Positions 59,474 to 64,000 of a DNA stretch of 64,000 nucleotides are shown here, in pieces. The stretch comes from Dechloromonas denitrificans (GTDB lineage Bacteria > Pseudomonadota > Gammaproteobacteria > Burkholderiales > Rhodocyclaceae). Every line of letters starts with the position of its first letter. Positions within the stretch are counted from its first letter, which is position 1. Location of the stretch: assembly GCF_020510665.1 (NCBI RefSeq), contig NZ_CP075187.1, positions 636,001 to 700,000 on the forward strand, written 5' to 3'. The position numbers were made by a program, and so were the translations under genes. The notes under the pieces are model-generated. The model did not search any database and had not been told where the DNA came from. It saw only the letters and a list, made by a program, of their open reading frames with translations.

Positions 59474-60946
59474 TCAAGCCGAAGCGAGGCGGATTCTGAA
59501 ATTCAGGTTAGGAACCCCGATCTGCCAAAGATGGCGGGCGAATGGGGCGGCAAAACGGGTTCGTGCGAGGATTTTGGCCAATAAGGCTGCCGCCTTGCGG
59601 GCCAGCAACAGGGCCATCTTCTTCATGTTCTGACAGGCCGCCGAGAGCAGGCACTGCGCTTGCACCTTGGCCAAGCCACGGAAACGGGCGTAACGGTGGC
59701 CGTGCAACTCCTTGGCATCGGCAAAACTGCGCTCCACCGTTTCCTTGCGCCGGGCGTACAGCCGTTTGCCCAGGTCGCTCAGGCGATTGGCGTTGATCGC
59801 TTCCTTGAAACCTTCCCAGAGATGCCGGGTCACGAGCTTCTGATGGTTCCGGCTCTGCGTGCATTGCCCGCGCACGCCGCAATCGGCACACCGCGCCGGG
59901 TTCGAGGCGTATTCGCGATAACCCAGCCGGTTGGTCGTCCGGTACGGTAGAACCTCCCCGGCCGGGCAGCGGTAGCAGTCCTGGACCGCATCGTAGAGAT
60001 AGTCCCGTTTGTAGAAATAGCCATCGCGGTGTGTGGGTCGCTTGTAGCCCATCACCCCGAACAGTGCCCGCTCGAGAATGCCCTTGCAGACTTGCGGGGT
60101 GAAATACCCGGCATCCAGCCCGACGGCGCCCACGGCCAGATCAAAGCGCTCCATGACCCGATCCAGGCGGGCAAGGTAGGGCTGGCTGTCATGGACATTG
60201 CCCGGCGTGACATGGGTATCGACGATCAAAGCATGCACGCCATCGACAGTCCGGTGATCCAGATAGAAGAAGCCGGTCGGCTTGTTGTCGCGGGCCATGA
60301 AACCTGCGTCGGGATCGACCGTGCTGACCTTGACCTCCTTCATCGGCGGTGTCGAATCATCGTCATCACGCTTGAGCGACTTCTTGCCCGCGGCGGCTCG
60401 GTCCGTTTCGATGGCTGCATCCAGTTCGGCCAGGTAGGCCGCAGGGGTTTGCTCAACCTGATGCACTTCAAAGTGCCGCTTGTTCGCGTTCGCCTTCAGG
60501 TGGGTACTGTCGGTGTACAGCACCCGCCCGCCAATCAGCTTATGCTCAATGGCTTGCTCGACAATCCCGTCAAAGATGCGTTGCTCAATGTCCGTCCCGA
60601 CAAAGCGGCGACGGCGATTCTGCGACAGCGTCGAGGCATCTGGCACTTTGTCCGTCAGCCGAAAGCCGAGAAACCAGCGGTAAGCCACATTGACCTCGAT
60701 TTCCTTCACCAGCCGGCGCTCGGAGCGAATCCCGAACAAGTAGCCAATGAACAACATCTTGAACAACACCACCGGATCAATCGCTGGTCGGCCATTGTTC
60801 TCGCAATACAGGTGCTGGGTCGCTTCACGAATGAAATCAAACCGGATGTGCTGGTCGAGCAGCCGGAGCAAGTGGTCTTTCGGGACCAATTGCTCCAACG
60901 TCACCATCTCCAGTTCCGTTTGGGCGGGGTAGACAGGCTTGAGCAT
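59474..60946 (-). CDS. IS1182-family DDE transposase
   Basis: A 490-aa full-length transposase. Likely catalytic residues are D146 (RVLYTDSTHLKANANK), D278 (AVGLDAGYFTP) and E405 (KETVERSFADAKE). A zinc-ribbon-like cysteine cluster (CYRCPAGE, CADCGVRGQC) lies at 324-362. No frameshift or stop is present, so the element may be active. The residue assignment is by motif, not alignment. Confidence 0.92.
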   Translation of the reverse strand: MLKPVYPAQTELEMVTLEQLVPKDHLLRLLDQHIRFDFIREATQHLYCENNGRPAIDPVVLFKMLFIGYLFGIRSERRLVKEIEVNVAYRWFLGFRLTDKVPDASTLSQNRRRRFVGTDIEQRIFDGIVEQAIEHKLIGGRVLYTDSTHLKANANKRHFEVHQVEQTPAAYLAELDAAIETDRAAAGKKSLKRDDDDSTPPMKEVKVSTVDPDAGFMARDNKPTGFFYLDHRTVDGVHALIVDTHVTPGNVHDSQPYLARLDRVMERFDLAVGAVGLDAGYFTPQVCKGILERALFGVMGYKRPTHRDGYFYKRDYLYDAVQDCYRCPAGEVLPYRTTNRLGYREYASNPARCADCGVRGQCTQSRNHQKLVTRHLWEGFKEAINANRLSDLGKRLYARRKETVERSFADAKELHGHRYARFRGLAKVQAQCLLSAACQNMKKMALLLARKAAALLAKILARTRFAAPFARHLWQIGVPNLNFRIRLASA

Positions 60947-61002
60947 GCCTGCATTATAAAAAATAAAGCCCCCAATCGCTTGGAGGCTTTGTCAGCAGTC
61001 TG

Positions 61003-61022
61003 AGGCGACTTAGGTCGCCTTT
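61003..61022. repeat. Right target-site copy of the IS (20 bp)
   Basis: Identical to 59382-59401. It holds GGCGAC-TTAG-GTCGCC and is followed by the original T-run (TTTGTTTTTTT), so the complete old erpA terminator is now 1.6 kb away, 18 bp before the rrn -35 box. Confidence 0.85.
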
Positions 61023-61040
61023 GTTTTTTTCAAAAACTGC

Positions 61041-61068
61041 TTGACTGCGATTTTGGTGTGTATATAAT
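61041..61068 (+). promoter_or_regulatory. rrn promoter P1
   Basis: TTGACT (61041-61046) and TATAAT (61063-61068) separated by 16 bases, with an AT-rich tract upstream. Strong promoter ahead of the ribosomal operon. Confidence 0.75.
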
Positions 61069-61145
61069 TCGCCCTCTTCGCTGCTGCCGGGGTTTCCGGC
61101 GGAAGGGAAGGAGAAGTTGGTAGGAAAAAAGAAGTGAGAAAGTGC

Positions 61146-61174
61146 TTGACGAGATGTAGGAAGTGCTTCATAAT
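61146..61174 (+). promoter_or_regulatory. rrn promoter P2
   Basis: TTGACG (61146-61151) and CATAAT (61169-61174) spaced by 17 bases; transcription would begin about 190 bases before 16S rRNA. Confidence 0.7.
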
Positions 61175-61234
61175 CTCGCTTCTCTGCTGCAGACGAATCG
61201 AAAGAAACGGCGCGGTAGCGATCTTTAAAAATTT

Positions 61235-61258
61235 GAACAACCGATAGGTGTGGGTGCC
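61235..61258 (+). other. 5' arm of the 16S RNase III processing stem
   Basis: Complementary (24 of 25, one bulge) to 62928-62952 behind 16S rRNA, so precursor RNA forms the long stem cut by RNase III. Confidence 0.75.
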
Positions 61259-61373
61259 TTGATGCGAAGCGACGCAAGTCGCAAAAAGTATTAAGGCAAT
61301 CACACGGATGGAGAGATCCATCGAGGTAGGAGTAAAAATTCTACCGTCAGTGAATTGCGAGTGTTTTGGATTG

Positions 61374-62913
<1,540 letters not shown>

Positions 62914-62927
62914 GAGAAAGCATCTCT

Positions 62928-62952
62928 GGCACCCACAACCTATCGGTTGTTC
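62928..62952 (+). other. 3' arm of the 16S RNase III processing stem
   Basis: Pairs with 61235-61258 with one extra A in this arm. Lies between the 16S end and tRNA-Ile. Confidence 0.75.
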
Positions 62953-62970
62953 AGTAGTGGCAACAGACGA

Positions 62971-63047
62971 GGGTCTGTAGCTCAGTCGGTTAGAGCACCG
63001 TCTTGATAAGGCGGGGGTCGTTGGTTCGATTCCAACCAGACCCACCA
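62971..63047 (+). tRNA. tRNA-Ile (anticodon GAT)
   Basis: 77 nt including encoded CCA. The anticodon loop CTTGATAAG, T-loop GGTTCGATTCC and 7-bp acceptor GGGTCTG/CAGACCC are clear. Typical spacer tRNA of the rrn operon. Confidence 0.97.
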
Positions 63048-63059
63048 ACGTCTAAACAC

Positions 63060-63135
63060 GGGGGATTAGCTCAGCTGGGAGAGCACCTGCTTTGCAAGCA
63101 GGGGGTCAACGGTTCGATCCCGTTATCCTCCACCA
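63060..63135 (+). tRNA. tRNA-Ala (anticodon TGC)
   Basis: 76 nt including CCA, acceptor GGGGGAT pairing with ATCCTCC with one G-U. Anticodon in CTTTGCAAG. Follows tRNA-Ile by 12 bases. Confidence 0.96.
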
Positions 63136-63190
63136 AAACCTAAAGATAAGCATGGCTGTTTATCTTTGGCTTTTGGAAACGAAATGCCAC

Positions 63191-63250
63191 GCTCTTTAAC
63201 AAATTGGAAGAAGGTTGTATTGCTGATGCTGATGAGGCATTAGCAATACG
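63191..63250 (+). promoter_or_regulatory. BoxA antitermination site and hairpin in the spacer
   Basis: GCTCTTTAACA (63191-63201) matches the boxA site bound by NusB/S10. A stem GTATTGCTGATGC/GCATTAGCAATAC follows at 63217-63249. The remaining spacer to 23S contains no gene. Confidence 0.7.
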
Positions 63251-63342
63251 TTGTGATTGCATCGATCGTTATTTCTTAGTCGGGATAACGGTCGCACAAA
63301 GATTTGCCTGTAGCCGCTCTCGCGAGAGAGGACAAGGTTATA

Positions 63343-64000
63343 GGATCAAGCGACTAAGTGCATGTGGTGGATGCCTTGGCGATCACAGGCGATGAAGGAC
63401 GTGCAAGCCTGCGAAAAGCGGGGGGGAGCTGGCAATGAAGCTTTGATCCCCCGATATCCGAATGGGGAAACCCGGCCAGCAATGGTCATCTTTATCTGAA
63501 TACATAGGATATTGAAGCGAACCCGGTGAACTGAAACATCTAAGTAGCCGGAGGAAAAGAAATCAACCGAGATTCCCCTAGTAGTGGCGAGCGAACGGGG
63601 AAGAGCCTGCTAGTGATAGCGGAACTGTTAGAAGAACGGAATGGAAAGTCCGGCCGTAGTGGGTGATAGCCCCGTATTCGAAAACAGATCCGTGGTACTA
63701 AGTTAGCGAAAAGTAGGGCGGGGCACGTGAAACCTTGTCTGAACATGGGGGGACCATCCTCCAAGGCTAAATACTCGTGATCGACCGATAGTGAACCAGT
63801 ACCGTGAGGGAAAGGCGAAAAGAACCCCGGGAGGGGAGTGAAATAGAACCTGAAACCGCATGCATACAAACAGTGGGAGCCGACTTGTTCGGTGACTGCG
63901 TACCTTTTGTATAATGGGTCAGCGACTTACGTTGTGTTGCGAGCTTAACCGAATAGGGGAGGCGTAGCGAAAGCGAGTCTGATAAGGGCGTTTAGTAGCA
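63343..64000 (+). rRNA. 23S ribosomal RNA, 5' part
   Basis: Starts near GATCAAGCGACTAAGTGC, homologous to the E. coli GGTTAAGCGACTAAGC start, and continues GGTGGATGCC...GGCGATGAAGGACGTG. Cut by the window end; about 660 of roughly 2900 nt are present. Confidence 0.96.

Larger units (their letters stand above)
59402..61002. mobile_element. IS1182-family insertion sequence, 1601 bp
   Basis: Terminal inverted repeats: 12 bp perfect (CAGACTGCTGAC at 59402-59413; its complement at 60991-61002), extended imperfectly inside. It is flanked by a 20-bp direct repeat (59382-59401 and 61003-61022), both copies of the erpA terminator hairpin. It holds one intact transposase gene on the minus strand. The element is bounded by self-contained hairpins: at the left end (59415-59444) with a T-run, and at the right end (60964-60989) reading towards the transposase. 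Confidence 0.92.

Overview
The window comes from a Gram-negative betaproteobacterium, most likely a member of the Rhodocyclales close to Dechloromonas/Azonexus. This rests on the 16S rRNA text at the right end, on betaproteobacterial gene neighbourhoods (bactofilin-erpA, nudH/CNP1-like/coq7, rplM-rpsI, SlmA, cytochrome c4, DUF502-aspS), and on GC-rich codon use. The genus is inferred by recollection, not by a search. Most of the window is chromosomal housekeeping DNA with short intergenic gaps.

Layout, left to right. (1) 1-8.4 kb, plus strand: an OmpR-type response regulator, the Fe-S carrier Mrp/ApbC, dCTP deaminase, a large PLP amino-acid decarboxylase, then a three-gene cell-surface cluster (FecR-domain protein, TPR plus outer-membrane barrel protein, FecR-domain protein with a beta-rich tail). 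(2) 8.4-15.5 kb: folA, pgi and thyA on the minus strand, a PilZ-like protein, mog, darP, pmbA. (3) 15.5-19.5 kb: a TRAP uptake system split by a Dps-like gene. (4) 19.6-30.2 kb: glyA-nrdR-ribD, then moeB, ctpA and envC on the minus strand, then an ArsR regulator with rhodanese, grxC, secB and gpsA. (5) 30.2-44.3 kb: trmL, comF, bioB-bioC, msrQ-HDOD-CBS, cytochrome c4, engB, hemB, slmA, argB, a secreted barnase-like RNase with its barstar, aspS. (6) 44.4-50.4 kb: type IV pilus genes pilB-pilC-pilD, a CorC-type protein and a cytochrome c assembly protein. (7) 50.4-59.4 kb: ffh, a lytic transglycosylase, proS, rppH, coq7, osmC, a possible small RNA, rplM-rpsI, bactofilin, erpA. (8) 59.4-64 kb: an IS1182-type insertion sequence wedged between erpA and a ribosomal RNA operon (tandem promoters, 16S, tRNA-Ile, tRNA-Ala, start of 23S).

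The most notable items are: a candidate small RNA upstream of rplM carrying a repeated anti-Shine-Dalgarno CU-rich stretch and ending in a strong terminator; a short sequence (GCTGCGGTCGAC and its 9-base core) repeated far more often than expected on both strands; the Slam-like barrel with FecR partners; an IS whose 20-bp target duplication copies the erpA terminator hairpin; a barnase-barstar pair; and an ArsR regulator whose cysteines look like those of persulfide sensors, next to a rhodanese. No CRISPR array, prophage or defence island is visible. All functional calls come from reading motifs; no database search was run.
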